This document shows, piece by piece, positions 9,353-17,528 of a stretch of 64,000 nt of DNA. The DNA is taken from NCBI GenBank assembly GCA_002293185.1, contig DBCS01000006.1:68329-132328 (forward strand). The letters run 5' to 3'. Every line of letters starts with the position of its first letter. The first letter of the stretch is position 1. This stretch comes from Flavobacteriales bacterium UBA952 (GTDB lineage: Bacteria; Bacteroidota; Bacteroidia; Flavobacteriales_D; Crocinitomicaceae). The position numbers were made by a program, and so were the translations under genes. The notes beneath the pieces are model-generated. The model was not told the origin of the DNA. It searched no databases and saw only the letters and a list, made by a program, of their open reading frames with translations.

Positions 9353-9387
9353 GTTTTCTACCCAAACCAACCGTTTGGGTAGAAAAC
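9353..9387 (-). promoter_or_regulatory. Perfect 15-bp stem-loop in the atpE-atpF intergenic region
   Basis: GTTTTCTACCCAAAC (9353-9367) pairs perfectly with 9373-9387 around a 5-nt loop. On the transcribed minus strand it begins 4 nt after the atpE stop codon and ends 33 nt before the atpF start; it is followed by only four T residues. It could be a leaky terminator or a 3' stability/processing structure that leaves more atpE than downstream mRNA, which suits the high c-subunit copy number in the ring. The structure is seen; the role is inferred. Confidence 0.6.
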
Positions 9388-9391
9388 ATGT

Positions 9392-9607
9392 TTACTTTGC
9401 AGCTCCTAACAAACCGATTACTACACCAAATAAGGCAACACCTTCAATAAGTGCTGCGGCGATAATCATTGTTGTTGTGATTTTTCCTGATGCTTCAGGA
9501 TTTCTTGCAATCCCTTCTACAGCTTTTCCACCGATTTGGCCAATGCCAATGCCGGCTCCTAAAACTGCGAGACCTGCTCCGATTGCTGCGATACTACCGT
9601 AAATCAT
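9392..9607 (-). CDS. atpE: ATP synthase Fo subunit c
   Basis: A 71-residue, two-helix proteolipid that forms the rotating c-ring. It shows GAGIGIGQIGGKAVEGIARNPE (helix 1 and polar loop) and AALIEGVALFGVVIGLL with the proton-binding Glu in helix 2. The position used by Gln in sodium-binding c subunits, six residues before the helix-1 Lys, is Ile here, and the Glu is followed by Gly instead of Ser. Coupling is therefore probably to protons. Length is usual for the family. Confidence 0.97.
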   Translation of the reverse strand: MIYGSIAAIGAGLAVLGAGIGIGQIGGKAVEGIARNPEASGKITTTMIIAAALIEGVALFGVVIGLLGAAK

Positions 9608-9634
9608 ACTATGTATATTTAAAAGTTACAACTA

Positions 9635-10765
9635 CTAATGGTGCGATTCTTCAACTGCTGCACCGATAAACAAGGCAGAAAGCAAGGCAAATAAATAAGC
9701 CTGCAAAACTGCTACTAACATTTCCAAACAGGAAATAAAGAGCGCCATGGGCACGGATAATGCGCCCCACGCTATATTTTTGTTGATGAAAATGATTGAA
9801 ATTAAAGCTAGTATAATAATGTGTCCTGCAGATATGTTTGCAAAGAGACGAATCATTAATGCAAATGGTTTTGTGAATATACCTACTATTTCTATTGGAA
9901 TCATGATAGGCATCAAGGCTATGGGAACGCCTGGGGTAGCAAAGATATGTTTCCAGTAATTCTTATTGGAGGATAAAAGCGTTATGATCAAAGTACACAA
10001 AGCCAAAAAGAAAGTAATGGTTATGTTTCCAGTCAAATTTGCTCCTCCGGGAAAAATAGGAATCAGACCCAATAAATTATTGATCCAAATAAAGAAAAAA
10101 ATAGTGAGGAGATATGGCACATATTTATGATGCTTACCGTGTCCTATATTTTCCTTGGCAATGTCGTCGCGAATCACCATAACCAAAGGTTCAATGAATT
10201 TAGCCAATCCTGTAGGTGCAACGGGCCCGTTCTTACGGTAACCCCGTGCAACACCCAACATAATCATTATGATTAACAAGCCTCCTGCAAAAAGCGAGGC
10301 TACATTTTTTGTAATGGATAAGTCAAGTGGGGATTTATTGTGAGGGTGCTCGCCCTGGAATTTCATGACATAAACAGGGAAACCATTTGAGGTGCCGATT
10401 TTGTCTAGTTTGTAAATTTCTTCATGGTACAGGCCGTAACCTTTAGCTGGTCCAACACCTTCCATGTAAGTGTAGGTAATATTGTCTTTACCTGGAACTT
10501 CTATTTCTTTTCCATGGTAGAAGTGTTTTGAACTAAAAACTTTGAAACCGTTGTCGTGGAGAATGATAGGGAGATAAATACTGGTCCCTCCGTGTTCTGG
10601 GCCGGCAATGTGCCACTCGTGAGCATCTTTGATGTGATGCATGATCATTTCACCGACATTAAATTCTTCTTTTTCAGCAGCGAAAACATTCACATTTGAA
10701 ACCAATAAAAACAGAGCGAATATGACGAAGTGAAGAGATGTGGTAAGATGAACAAATTGCTTCAT
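9635..10765 (-). CDS. atpB: ATP synthase Fo subunit a
   Basis: The proton-channel subunit, 376 residues from the ATG at 10765. An upstream in-frame ATG at 10807 would lengthen it by 14, but it overlaps the -7 promoter box, and the later start gives a clean signal sequence (MKQFVHLTTSLHFVIFALFLL). As usual in Bacteroidota, a long extracytoplasmic N-terminal domain (FNVGEMIMHHIKDAHEWHI) precedes the membrane domain. The channel helix contains the essential Arg in FALMIRLFANISAGHI. First gene of the atpBEFHAG operon; no atpI or atpZ precedes it. Confidence 0.95.
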   Translation of the reverse strand: MKQFVHLTTSLHFVIFALFLLVSNVNVFAAEKEEFNVGEMIMHHIKDAHEWHIAGPEHGGTSIYLPIILHDNGFKVFSSKHFYHGKEIEVPGKDNITYTYMEGVGPAKGYGLYHEEIYKLDKIGTSNGFPVYVMKFQGEHPHNKSPLDLSITKNVASLFAGGLLIIMIMLGVARGYRKNGPVAPTGLAKFIEPLVMVIRDDIAKENIGHGKHHKYVPYLLTIFFFIWINNLLGLIPIFPGGANLTGNITITFFLALCTLIITLLSSNKNYWKHIFATPGVPIALMPIMIPIEIVGIFTKPFALMIRLFANISAGHIIILALISIIFINKNIAWGALSVPMALFISCLEMLVAVLQAYLFALLSALFIGAAVEESHH

Positions 10766-10804
10766 TTTGTGGTAATTTTTGTACCTATTTGCTGAAAATT
10801 TGTG

Positions 10805-10834
10805 CAAATATAACTAATCTTTCTAAAGAAACAA
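10805..10834 (-). promoter_or_regulatory. Promoter of the atp operon
   Basis: Reading on the minus strand, TTG (10834-10832) is followed after 19 bp by TATATTTG (10812-10805). This is a close match to the Bacteroidota consensus TTTG-N19-TAnnTTTG. The transcript would begin near 10798, about 33 nt ahead of the atpB ATG at 10765, which supports that start. Confidence 0.6.
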
Positions 10835-10851
10835 TTTAATTTTTGAACAAT

Positions 10852-11403
10852 TCAGCCCTGAGTTTTGCGCAATTTTTTATATAATTTAATCCCTAACATC
10901 AATAGAATGCCCACAGCAAAAAAACCAACAGTTCCGGATATCCAACCGAGCTGACCCTTTAAAACGACGATAAAGACAATACTTACTAAAAACAAGGTGG
11001 CTACTTCATTCCAAAGGCGCAGTTGGCCTGAACTCCAGCTCAAGGTTCCTCTTTCACAATTACGAAGTAATTTTTGTGAATAAAAATGGTAAACTAATAA
11101 GAGTAGAACAAAACTCAATTTAAGATGCATCCAAGGTGCCTTCAAGAGATAACTCGGGTTTAAAGCGATCATCCAGACGCCAAAAAACACTGTTAAGGCC
11201 ATTGCAGGAGTCGTAATGATCCACCAAAGGCGTTGCATCATGATGACAAACTGTTGCTGCAAAATTTCTTTTTCGGGGGAGGTTTTATCTGTCGCTTCTC
11301 TGAAGTAAATAAATAGCCGAACCATATAAAAAAGGCCTGCAAACCAACTCACCACAAAGATAAGGTGCAGTGCTTTAATGAAGTCATAGTTTGCATTCAA
11401 CAT
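10852..11403 (-). CDS. hemJ: HemJ-type protoporphyrinogen IX oxidase (membrane)
   Basis: A 183-residue protein with about five membrane helices. The HemJ/UPF0093 signature is clear: KALHLIFVVSWFAGLFYMVRLFIY at the N-terminus (haem-ligand His and conserved Trp), PWMHLKL in the middle, and LWNEVATLFLV near the end. HemJ oxidises protoporphyrinogen IX to protoporphyrin IX, the penultimate step of haem synthesis, in place of HemG or HemY. Other haem genes (hemA, hemC, hemD) lie 2 kb away on the other strand. A TAAATTTG box on the minus strand (11415-11408) directly precedes the ATG. Confidence 0.88.
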   Translation of the reverse strand: MLNANYDFIKALHLIFVVSWFAGLFYMVRLFIYFREATDKTSPEKEILQQQFVIMMQRLWWIITTPAMALTVFFGVWMIALNPSYLLKAPWMHLKLSFVLLLLVYHFYSQKLLRNCERGTLSWSSGQLRLWNEVATLFLVSIVFIVVLKGQLGWISGTVGFFAVGILLMLGIKLYKKLRKTQG

Positions 11404-11437
11404 TGTACAAATTTAAACGAAAGCATTTGAATCATGT

Positions 11438-11445
11438 TATATTTG
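11438..11445 (+). promoter_or_regulatory. -7 promoter box of the 11461 gene
   Basis: TATATTTG matches TAnnTTTG exactly. It overlaps an upstream in-frame ATG at 11434, which argues that the true start is the ATG at 11461. No TTG at the expected -33 spacing was found. Confidence 0.4.
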
Positions 11446-11460
11446 TACAAAAAGCTTTTT

Positions 11461-12273
11461 ATGCTGTCTAGGGTACTTTTTTTGTTGATGATCGCCAATT
11501 TAACGGCTGGTTTTACGCAAGTACAATTGCTTTCTCTCGAAGGTACCTACCAAGAAAAGAACTTGATTGTCAATAACCCGCCAATGCCGGATGGTTTCGG
11601 CTTTTGTGTCAGTAAAGTACTAGTCAATGGTGAAATTCTCCCCGCTGTTATTCAAACTTCTCATTTTGAAATTGATTTTCAATTGTTTCACCTCAAAAAA
11701 GGAGACGACATCTTTGTGGTACTTGAGCATGCGCTTGGTTGTGAACCTCGATTTCTAAACCCAAGTATTTTACTGCCAAAAAGCACCTTTGAGTGCGCAC
11801 AAATTAGCGCCCAAAAAGATGGAAAACTCAGTTGGACTTGCACAAAAGAACAAGCAGTTCTCGACTACAGTATAGAACAATACAAATGGGGGCGTTGGGT
11901 AGAAGTTGGCCAAGTAAAAGGAAAAGGAAGCCCTGGAAGCACTACGTATCAATTTCAACTCACCCCACATTCTGGCAAAAACATAGTGAGGGTAAGCCAA
12001 ACAGATAGTGAGGGTAAGCCTCGGGTTTCCAAAAGCGCCAGTTTTACGTCTGCAGTGGAACCCGTTAGTTTTAGCCCCACAAAAGTACATTCAACGCTTG
12101 CTTTTAGCGCTAAAAGCAAGGCTGTCCAGACAAAATATGAAATCTATGATGCCTACGGAAATTTGCTGAAAACAGGGTTTGGCTCCACCGTAGATTGTCA
12201 AAATATAGTAAGTGGCGTTTACTTTATTAACTACGATAATAAATCAGAAAAATTCATCAAAATTGACCACTAA
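11461..12273 (+). CDS. Exported protein with a T9SS-type C-terminal sorting tail; function unknown
   Basis: About 270 residues from the ATG at 11461, with a signal peptide ending near LTAGFTQ. An alternative ATG at 11434 overlaps a -7 box and would put charged residues ahead of the signal. The body is beta-rich with no recognised enzyme motif. The last 80 residues resemble a type A T9SS sorting domain (YEIYDAYGNLLKTG...IVSGVYFINYDNKSEKFIKI), so it is probably delivered to the outer membrane surface. Its stop codon abuts the ATG of the epimerase gene. A 16-bp direct repeat (11983-11998 and 12005-12020) lies in the coding sequence in two different frames. Confidence 0.65.
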   Translation: MLSRVLFLLMIANLTAGFTQVQLLSLEGTYQEKNLIVNNPPMPDGFGFCVSKVLVNGEILPAVIQTSHFEIDFQLFHLKKGDDIFVVLEHALGCEPRFLNPSILLPKSTFECAQISAQKDGKLSWTCTKEQAVLDYSIEQYKWGRWVEVGQVKGKGSPGSTTYQFQLTPHSGKNIVRVSQTDSEGKPRVSKSASFTSAVEPVSFSPTKVHSTLAFSAKSKAVQTKYEIYDAYGNLLKTGFGSTVDCQNIVSGVYFINYDNKSEKFIKIDH

Positions 12274-12678
12274 ATGAAACGCATAGAACACCTTGGTATC
12301 GCCGTTGAAAGTTTAGAATTAGCCATTCCCCTTTACGAAGCTTTGCTTAATGTGACTTGCTACAAACAAGAATCAGTAGTGTCTGAAGGCGTTAAAACCG
12401 CTTTTTTTAAAGTTGGCGAATCAAAAATTGAATTATTAGAGGCTAGTATACCCGACTCTCCTATTGCAAAGTTTATCGCCAAAAATGGGCCAGGTTTTCA
12501 TCATGTAGCTTTCGAAGTAGATGATATTGAAGCTGAGCTTGAACGTTTACAAAAAGCAGGTTTTCAGCTTATTCATGAGCGCTTTAAAGACGGAGCCGAC
12601 AACAAAAAAATTGCCTTTTTACACCCAAAAGCAACCAAAGGGTTGCTCGTAGAACTTTGTCAGGAAAAAAGTGCGTAA
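12274..12678 (+). CDS. mce: Methylmalonyl-CoA epimerase
   Basis: A 134-residue glyoxalase/VOC-fold enzyme that interconverts (S)- and (R)-methylmalonyl-CoA, linking propionyl-CoA and succinyl-CoA metabolism. Metal ligands are visible in EHLGIAVESLE near the start, in GFHHVAFEVDD at about residue 75, and in the Glu of LLVELCQ near the end. The length is typical. It follows the T9SS-tailed gene without a gap and overlaps the 3' end of the convergent HAD gene by 19 bp. The methylmalonyl-CoA mutase genes are not nearby. Confidence 0.88.
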   Translation: MKRIEHLGIAVESLELAIPLYEALLNVTCYKQESVVSEGVKTAFFKVGESKIELLEASIPDSPIAKFIAKNGPGFHHVAFEVDDIEAELERLQKAGFQLIHERFKDGADNKKIAFLHPKATKGLLVELCQEKSA

Positions 12679-13274
12679 AATTCAGCAGGACGTTGATAAT
12701 AATGCACCTGTAAGCCCGCTAAAGCTGCGCCGTCAATATGTTGTGGGCTGTCGTCTATAAATAGCACCTTAGCCGGATCAAAACCCATTTGTTGGCAGAC
12801 CCATAAAAAAGTCTCAGGGTGCGGTTTTCTTTTTCCTATGACATGTGAAAGATAAATGTCTTCGAAAAAATCTGTCATCGGTTGAGTAGAAACACTGCTC
12901 CACGCCCTTTGCACCCCCGACCAATGCAACGCATTGGTATTGCTAAGCATAAATAAGGGTGTGGTTGCTGATAACGCTTTTAATAGCGAGATTTTCTCGA
13001 GTGGAAAAGTACCTAACATCGCAGACCAAGCAGCTACAATCTGATTAGCAGTTGTTCCTGGCTGTGTGTGAGGCAATAATAAATTGATAAAGTATTGTGC
13101 CGATATTTCACCACATTCAAAACGGTCAAAAAGCGCATTTTGAGCGAATTGCGTATACCGTTCTTGGAAGTCTAAAACACCCAATTTTTTAAATTCAATT
13201 TCAGTAGCCTTATAGTCGATATCGATGAGTACACCCCCGAGGTCAAATAAAATTGCGTCATAGGTTTTTAGCAT
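12660..13274 (-). CDS. HAD-superfamily hydrolase, subfamily IA
   Basis: A 204-residue cytoplasmic phosphatase-like protein. Motif I is AILFDLGGVLID with the Asp nucleophile, motif II is MLSNTNALHW, the Lys of motif III is in GKRKPHPETF, and motif IV is VLFIDDSPQHIDGA. The family resembles YihX-type sugar-phosphate phosphatases and haloacid dehalogenase-like enzymes; the substrate is unknown. A minus-strand TACCTTTG box (13286-13279) lies directly before the start, so a very short leader or a leaderless mRNA is likely. Confidence 0.82.
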   Translation of the reverse strand: MLKTYDAILFDLGGVLIDIDYKATEIEFKKLGVLDFQERYTQFAQNALFDRFECGEISAQYFINLLLPHTQPGTTANQIVAAWSAMLGTFPLEKISLLKALSATTPLFMLSNTNALHWSGVQRAWSSVSTQPMTDFFEDIYLSHVIGKRKPHPETFLWVCQQMGFDPAKVLFIDDSPQHIDGAALAGLQVHYYQRPAEFYALFS

Positions 13275-13363
13275 CTTTCAAAGGTAGCGCAATTCAACTA
13301 TTTGAACCCATTCTAAATTAGCAATAATGACATTTCAATGACAATTCCGGGGAGTTTAGCACT

Positions 13364-13371
13364 TAATTTTG
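13364..13371 (+). promoter_or_regulatory. -7 promoter box of the hemACD operon
   Basis: TAATTTTG matches TAnnTTTG. It contains the TTG at 13369 that could otherwise be taken as the hemA start, so translation probably begins at a later TTG (13390 or 13393). No TTG with the ideal -33 spacing is present. Confidence 0.45.
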
Positions 13372-13389
13372 CAGCATAGATCGAGCGCC

Positions 13390-14622
13390 TTGTTGCAACA
13401 ACTACATATTATCGCTTTTACACACCGACAACTAGATGTCAGTAAAATTGGTTTGTTGCACATCGATAAAGAAGCGCAAATCGAGGTCCTATCTCAACTC
13501 CAAACGCTTTTAGATCTCAAAGAACTCATGTTCTTGACAACCTGCAACCGTGTCGAAATAACTTTCGTAAATGCGCAAGAACTCGATACACCATTTCTAA
13601 CCCGATTATTACAAGCACTTTACCCCAAACTCGTCCCCATTCAACTAGAAGAATTTGTACGCAAAGCAGAAATTTACTCCGGAAGTTCGGCCGTACAACA
13701 TGCCTTATCTGTGGCATCATCTATTGACTCCATGATTATTGGTGAGCGCGAAATCATTACCCAAGTGCGTTTGGCCTACGAATATTGCCACGAGCACAAC
13801 CTCACCGGAGATCTGCTGCGTTTACTCATGAAAAAAGTAATCGAAACAGCCAAACAAGTTTATACAGAAACCAGCATATCAACCAAGCCTGTTTCCGTTG
13901 TTTCTTTAGCTTATCAATACCTCAAACAACTCAATATACCTCTAGAAGCACGTATCCTGATTGTAGGGGCAGGAGTCACCAACACCACAATGGCGCGCTT
14001 CCTTAAAAAGCACGGTTTCAAAAATTTTCAGGTTTTCAATAGATCCCTTGCCAATAGTCAAAAGTTAGCACAAGAAATCCATGGCAATGCCTATACCCTA
14101 AAAGAACTTGCTTCATACAAAGAGGGGTTTGACGTCCTTATAACCTGCACCGCTGCCGACGGCATTATTATCACACCCGAACTCTACAGCAATTTACTCA
14201 ACGGAGACGTCCAAGAAAAAATCGTCATAGACCTTGCCATTCCTCAAGATCTAGACCAGACTATTATCGATACCCATTCAGTTAAATACCTTTCTATCGA
14301 ATATCTTCAGCGCATTTCTAACGAAAACGTAAAAGAGCGTTCCAAAGAACTCCAACAAGTAGAAGAAATTATTGCCAATGCACGCTATGAATTTCAGCAC
14401 CTTCTTCGCGAGCGAAAGGTAGAAATTGCCATGCGCGAAGTACCTGCGCAAGTCAAAGAACTTCGTGCCACCGCCTACACTGAAATCTTTAAAGAAGACT
14501 TAGAAAATTTAGACCCGCAGGCAAAAGAAGTCCTGGACAAAGTCGTGAGTTACCTCGAAAAAAAGTACATCAGTGGCCCCATGAAGCTGGCCAAAGAAAT
14601 CATCCTCAATCATGCCGACTAA
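13390..14622 (+). CDS. hemA: Glutamyl-tRNA reductase
   Basis: The first enzyme of the C5 haem pathway; it reduces glutamyl-tRNA(Glu) to glutamate-1-semialdehyde with NADPH. The catalytic Cys lies in FLTTCNRVEIT, and the family blocks SSIDSMIIGEREIITQVRLAYE, RILIVGAGVTNTTMARFLK and VIDLAIPQDLD are present. There is no ATG near the N-terminus and an in-frame stop lies at 13357, so the start must be TTG: 13369, 13390 or 13393. I prefer 13390, because 13369 falls inside the -7 box; the protein then has 410 residues, beginning just before QLHIIAFTHRQ. The stop overlaps the start of hemC. Confidence 0.93.
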   Translation: MLQQLHIIAFTHRQLDVSKIGLLHIDKEAQIEVLSQLQTLLDLKELMFLTTCNRVEITFVNAQELDTPFLTRLLQALYPKLVPIQLEEFVRKAEIYSGSSAVQHALSVASSIDSMIIGEREIITQVRLAYEYCHEHNLTGDLLRLLMKKVIETAKQVYTETSISTKPVSVVSLAYQYLKQLNIPLEARILIVGAGVTNTTMARFLKKHGFKNFQVFNRSLANSQKLAQEIHGNAYTLKELASYKEGFDVLITCTAADGIIITPELYSNLLNGDVQEKIVIDLAIPQDLDQTIIDTHSVKYLSIEYLQRISNENVKERSKELQQVEEIIANARYEFQHLLRERKVEIAMREVPAQVKELRATAYTEIFKEDLENLDPQAKEVLDKVVSYLEKKYISGPMKLAKEIILNHAD

Positions 14623-15493
14623 ACCGCTCATCCGCATTGGCACACGCGGCAGCGACCTCGCATTATGGCAAGCTCATTTTGTCAAGGCAAAAATAGAAGC
14701 GCTCGGTTGCGAGGTGCAACTCCAAATTATCGTAACGCAAGGCGACCGCATCCAAGATCTTAGCTTTGACAAATTAGAAGGAAAAGGGTTTTTCACGAAA
14801 GAAATTGAAGCGGCACTCCTCAACAACGATATCGACCTCGCTGTACATTCGCACAAAGACCTTGAAACAAGCCAGCCAGCAGGGCTATGCATTGGAGCTG
14901 TCTCTTATCGCGAAGACCCCTCTGAACTTTTACTCATGCGCAAAACCGCGCAAGATAAAAATCAGCGCTGGGGCCTTAAAGCTGGAGCAATTATCGGTAC
15001 CTCTTCAGCGCGTAGAAAATCGATTGTCAAGGCCCTAAGACCAGATCTTCAGATCTACGAACTCCGCGGCAATGTGCCCACCCGCATAGAAAAACTCCGC
15101 AGTGGCTCATACGACGCCATCTTACTTGCCAATGCGGGTGTTAGCCGTTTACAAATCGCACTAGATGATTTACACACCCTCGTGCTCGATCCAACAGAAT
15201 TTGTTCCGGCACCAGCACAAGGGGTATTAGGCTTACAAATTCGCCAAAATGATACGCAAACCCAACAAATTGTTGCGCAGCTCAACCATCCAGAAGTAGC
15301 TGCACAAATTGCGATCGAACGCGGCGTTTTACAGGCCTTGCAAGGTGGATGCCAATTGCCTTTAGGTGTCTATTATGGCCCCAACAAAATATATGCAGCT
15401 CATGCTACTTCGGCAAACCTTGCTGCACAATTTTATCAGTTTGACTTAAGTACAAGCGTTTCAGAAATTACAGCTAGCCTCCAAGCTAAATGA
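14612..15493 (+). CDS. hemC: Hydroxymethylbilane synthase (porphobilinogen deaminase)
   Basis: A 293-residue cytoplasmic enzyme that joins four porphobilinogen molecules into hydroxymethylbilane. The start IRIGTRGSDLALWQA, the TQGDR region, FFTKEIEAALL, AVHSHKDLE, IGTSSARRKS and the dipyrromethane-cofactor Cys in LQGGCQLPLG are all present. It is slightly shorter than the usual 305 to 315, at the C-terminal domain. It overlaps hemA by 11 bp and hemD by 4 bp, so hemACD is a tight operon. Confidence 0.97.
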   Translation: MPTKPLIRIGTRGSDLALWQAHFVKAKIEALGCEVQLQIIVTQGDRIQDLSFDKLEGKGFFTKEIEAALLNNDIDLAVHSHKDLETSQPAGLCIGAVSYREDPSELLLMRKTAQDKNQRWGLKAGAIIGTSSARRKSIVKALRPDLQIYELRGNVPTRIEKLRSGSYDAILLANAGVSRLQIALDDLHTLVLDPTEFVPAPAQGVLGLQIRQNDTQTQQIVAQLNHPEVAAQIAIERGVLQALQGGCQLPLGVYYGPNKIYAAHATSANLAAQFYQFDLSTSVSEITASLQAK

Positions 15494-16143
15494 GTACAAT
15501 TTTTATTTCTAAAGACCCTCAATACCTCAGCCCTGAGCTTCAACAACTCATCCAAAAAGGTATGCTCGAAGCGCAGTCACTCATTGAATTTAGTGCCCAA
15601 CCTTTTTTGTGCCCGTCGGCCTATGACATTTTGTTTATAGCAAGTATCCGAGCGGCTGATTTCTTTTTTGCTCAGTGTCAGACAAATGCGCAAATTGCTT
15701 GTGCTGGTCTAGAGACCGCCAAAAAAGTAACCGAATACTTTCAAAAAGAAGTACACTTTATAGCCCAACATTCAGACCAACCTCAACTTGAAGCCCAACA
15801 ATTCAATGCATGGAGAAAAGGTCGGAGCATTTGCTTTCCAAGTAGCCAACTATCTGTAGGTACCTATTCCTCTTTGATTCCCGAAAAAGAAAAAATCATC
15901 TTGCACGTTTATAACACCCACTTTAAAAATTTGCAGATCAGCGCAAAAGACATCTATATTTTTTCTTCACCAAGCAATGTGCGTGCTTTTCTAGCGTACA
16001 ACACCATTGCGGCAAATGCGCAAATTGTTGCATGGGGAAGCACAACTGCCCAGGAATTGGCACAAAACCAAATAAGTGTAACTAAAATACTCAACGGACA
16101 ACAACAAACCGATTTACTCACATGGCTAAATAAAGTGCGCTAA
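15490..16143 (+). CDS. hemD: Uroporphyrinogen-III synthase
   Basis: A 217-residue protein of weak conservation, as is usual for HemD, which closes hydroxymethylbilane to uroporphyrinogen III. Two half-domains are visible; the second includes DIYIFSSPSNVRAFLAYN and IVAWGSTTAQELAQ, which match the characteristic SPS..V and GxxTA motifs. The assignment rests equally on the ATGA overlap with hemC. No hemE or hemB follows, so the rest of the pathway is elsewhere. Confidence 0.88.
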   Translation: MSTIFISKDPQYLSPELQQLIQKGMLEAQSLIEFSAQPFLCPSAYDILFIASIRAADFFFAQCQTNAQIACAGLETAKKVTEYFQKEVHFIAQHSDQPQLEAQQFNAWRKGRSICFPSSQLSVGTYSSLIPEKEKIILHVYNTHFKNLQISAKDIYIFSSPSNVRAFLAYNTIAANAQIVAWGSTTAQELAQNQISVTKILNGQQQTDLLTWLNKVR

Positions 16144-16158
16144 ATTTTATCAGATGTT

Positions 16159-17154
16159 ATGAAATTTGAGCAATCCGATCATATCAGTACCGATTTAATT
16201 CATTTATTTGAAAATACTGTATTAGGCACAAACGGTGCCAAATACAAACACCTTGATGTTGCTCAAAGTGTCGCGCACACCGATAATCCTTTAAGTTTTT
16301 CATTGCGAAGGAGCGAACAACTCATTGCCAATATTACTTTTTGCAAGCGACCTTTTGGTTTGTATTTGCGCTATTTTGCTTTTGAGCAACGCTTTCATTC
16401 TAAAGGAAAAGCGCGCGCCAATCCAAAGTCTAAAATCAAGCAAGAAATAGCAACTGTTTTTGACGACATTATTGCAAAATATCCCGGTTCAGATGATTAT
16501 TGTTACGCTTACATTGATGCCAAAAATATCCGCAGTAAATGGATGAGCGAAACGTTTGGCTTTCGAACCAAAGCATACCTAGCCACTCAAAGTTTCAGTC
16601 GTATTTGGCCAAAAGCAGATCCATTGCTAAAGGAAGAGCGCATGAGCTCCGAACTTTTTGAAACCATCGAAAAAAACTACCGCCATTATACCGCGTATTT
16701 TACCCATTTCTTTGAAGATGGTAACATTTATAGTCTATTTGATTCAAATGGAAAGCGCTTAGCGTTTGCTCAATTTCATAAAGTGCGCTGGGAAATACAA
16801 AGGCTTCCTGGTAAACTTGGGGGGCTTAGCGTCAAGCTATTGCCTTTTATCCCCCTTCTAAATCAATTGATTCAACCCAAAGAACATACCTTCTTGGTTC
16901 CTGATAGTGTTTGTAATCCGTCTGGGAATATCAAAGATGTGGAACGCCTTTTTGAGGCGGTTTTAGCCAAGGAAAGCCTGCATTCTTTATTATGGTGGAA
17001 CGATACCCGCGACCTTCTTTATCGAGAAGCAAAGCAAAAACTTTCGTGGGGCTTATTGCATCAGATAATTGGAGTTGCTGAAGTTGACGTTGTAGTAAGA
17101 GGTGATTTCGAGCCTAAAAATCCTTTTTTTATTGCCGGGTTTGATATGGTCTAA
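16159..17154 (+). CDS. GNAT-fold-like protein, function unknown
   Basis: 331 residues, with two segments that read like GNAT acyltransferase halves: LRRSEQLIANITFCKRP...YLRYFAFEQRFHSKG...KIKQEIATVFDDIIAKYP and DDYCYAYIDAKNIRSKWMSETFGF. The latter resembles the usual C-terminal 'new neighbour, same trajectory' pattern of acetyltransferases (NxxSxxxxExxGF). The remainder (LAFAQFHKVRWEIQRLPG...) may be a second, degenerate domain. No signal peptide. It follows hemD by 15 bp and may be read with it, but no haem-related role is implied by sequence. Confidence 0.55.
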   Translation: MKFEQSDHISTDLIHLFENTVLGTNGAKYKHLDVAQSVAHTDNPLSFSLRRSEQLIANITFCKRPFGLYLRYFAFEQRFHSKGKARANPKSKIKQEIATVFDDIIAKYPGSDDYCYAYIDAKNIRSKWMSETFGFRTKAYLATQSFSRIWPKADPLLKEERMSSELFETIEKNYRHYTAYFTHFFEDGNIYSLFDSNGKRLAFAQFHKVRWEIQRLPGKLGGLSVKLLPFIPLLNQLIQPKEHTFLVPDSVCNPSGNIKDVERLFEAVLAKESLHSLLWWNDTRDLLYREAKQKLSWGLLHQIIGVAEVDVVVRGDFEPKNPFFIAGFDMV

Positions 17155-17162
17155 GCGCTATA

Positions 17163-17528
17163 TTAATAAGAAAGTAAGCGGGTCAATAATAACGCTTTAA
17201 TGCGTTTGTCTAGTGCTGCTTTTTCTTCTAAATAATATTGAAATTCAACAGATGTCAGAAGCCCAATGATCATTCCAACTAATCTTTGTAAAAAGGGGGG
17301 GTGCTTAGAAAAAAGCAGCGCTAAAAGCTTGCGGCGCTCTTCTAATGTGTCTGCTTTTTTGATGGACAGAAAAAGTGGATTTTCTTGCCACTCATGGAGA
17401 AAGAGATCGTGTTGTAATTTCAATATCGGCCGCAATACTTCATTCTGAAAAAGTTCTTCTTTGGTATGCTCAGTGCTTTGTTTTTGAACAGTTGGTCTAA
17501 GTGCAACTATACTTTCGTTTCGATTCAT
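17163..17528 (-). CDS. Small helical hypothetical protein
   Basis: 121 residues, predicted mostly helical and rich in charged residues and Leu. A hydrophobic segment (PPFLQRLVGMIIGLLTSVEFQYYL, about residues 76-99) could be amphipathic or a short membrane contact. No known motif was recognised. It overlaps the 3' end of the helicase-like gene by 4 bp (ATGA), and together with mazG forms a three-gene leftward operon, so it may act with the helicase-like protein. Confidence 0.6.
   Translation of the reverse strand: MNRNESIVALRPTVQKQSTEHTKEELFQNEVLRPILKLQHDLFLHEWQENPLFLSIKKADTLEERRKLLALLFSKHPPFLQRLVGMIIGLLTSVEFQYYLEEKAALDKRIKALLLTRLLSY

Noticed and set aside
9392..9607. Sodium-dependent ATP synthase
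   Set aside because: The c subunit lacks the Gln and the Glu-Ser pair expected for sodium binding.
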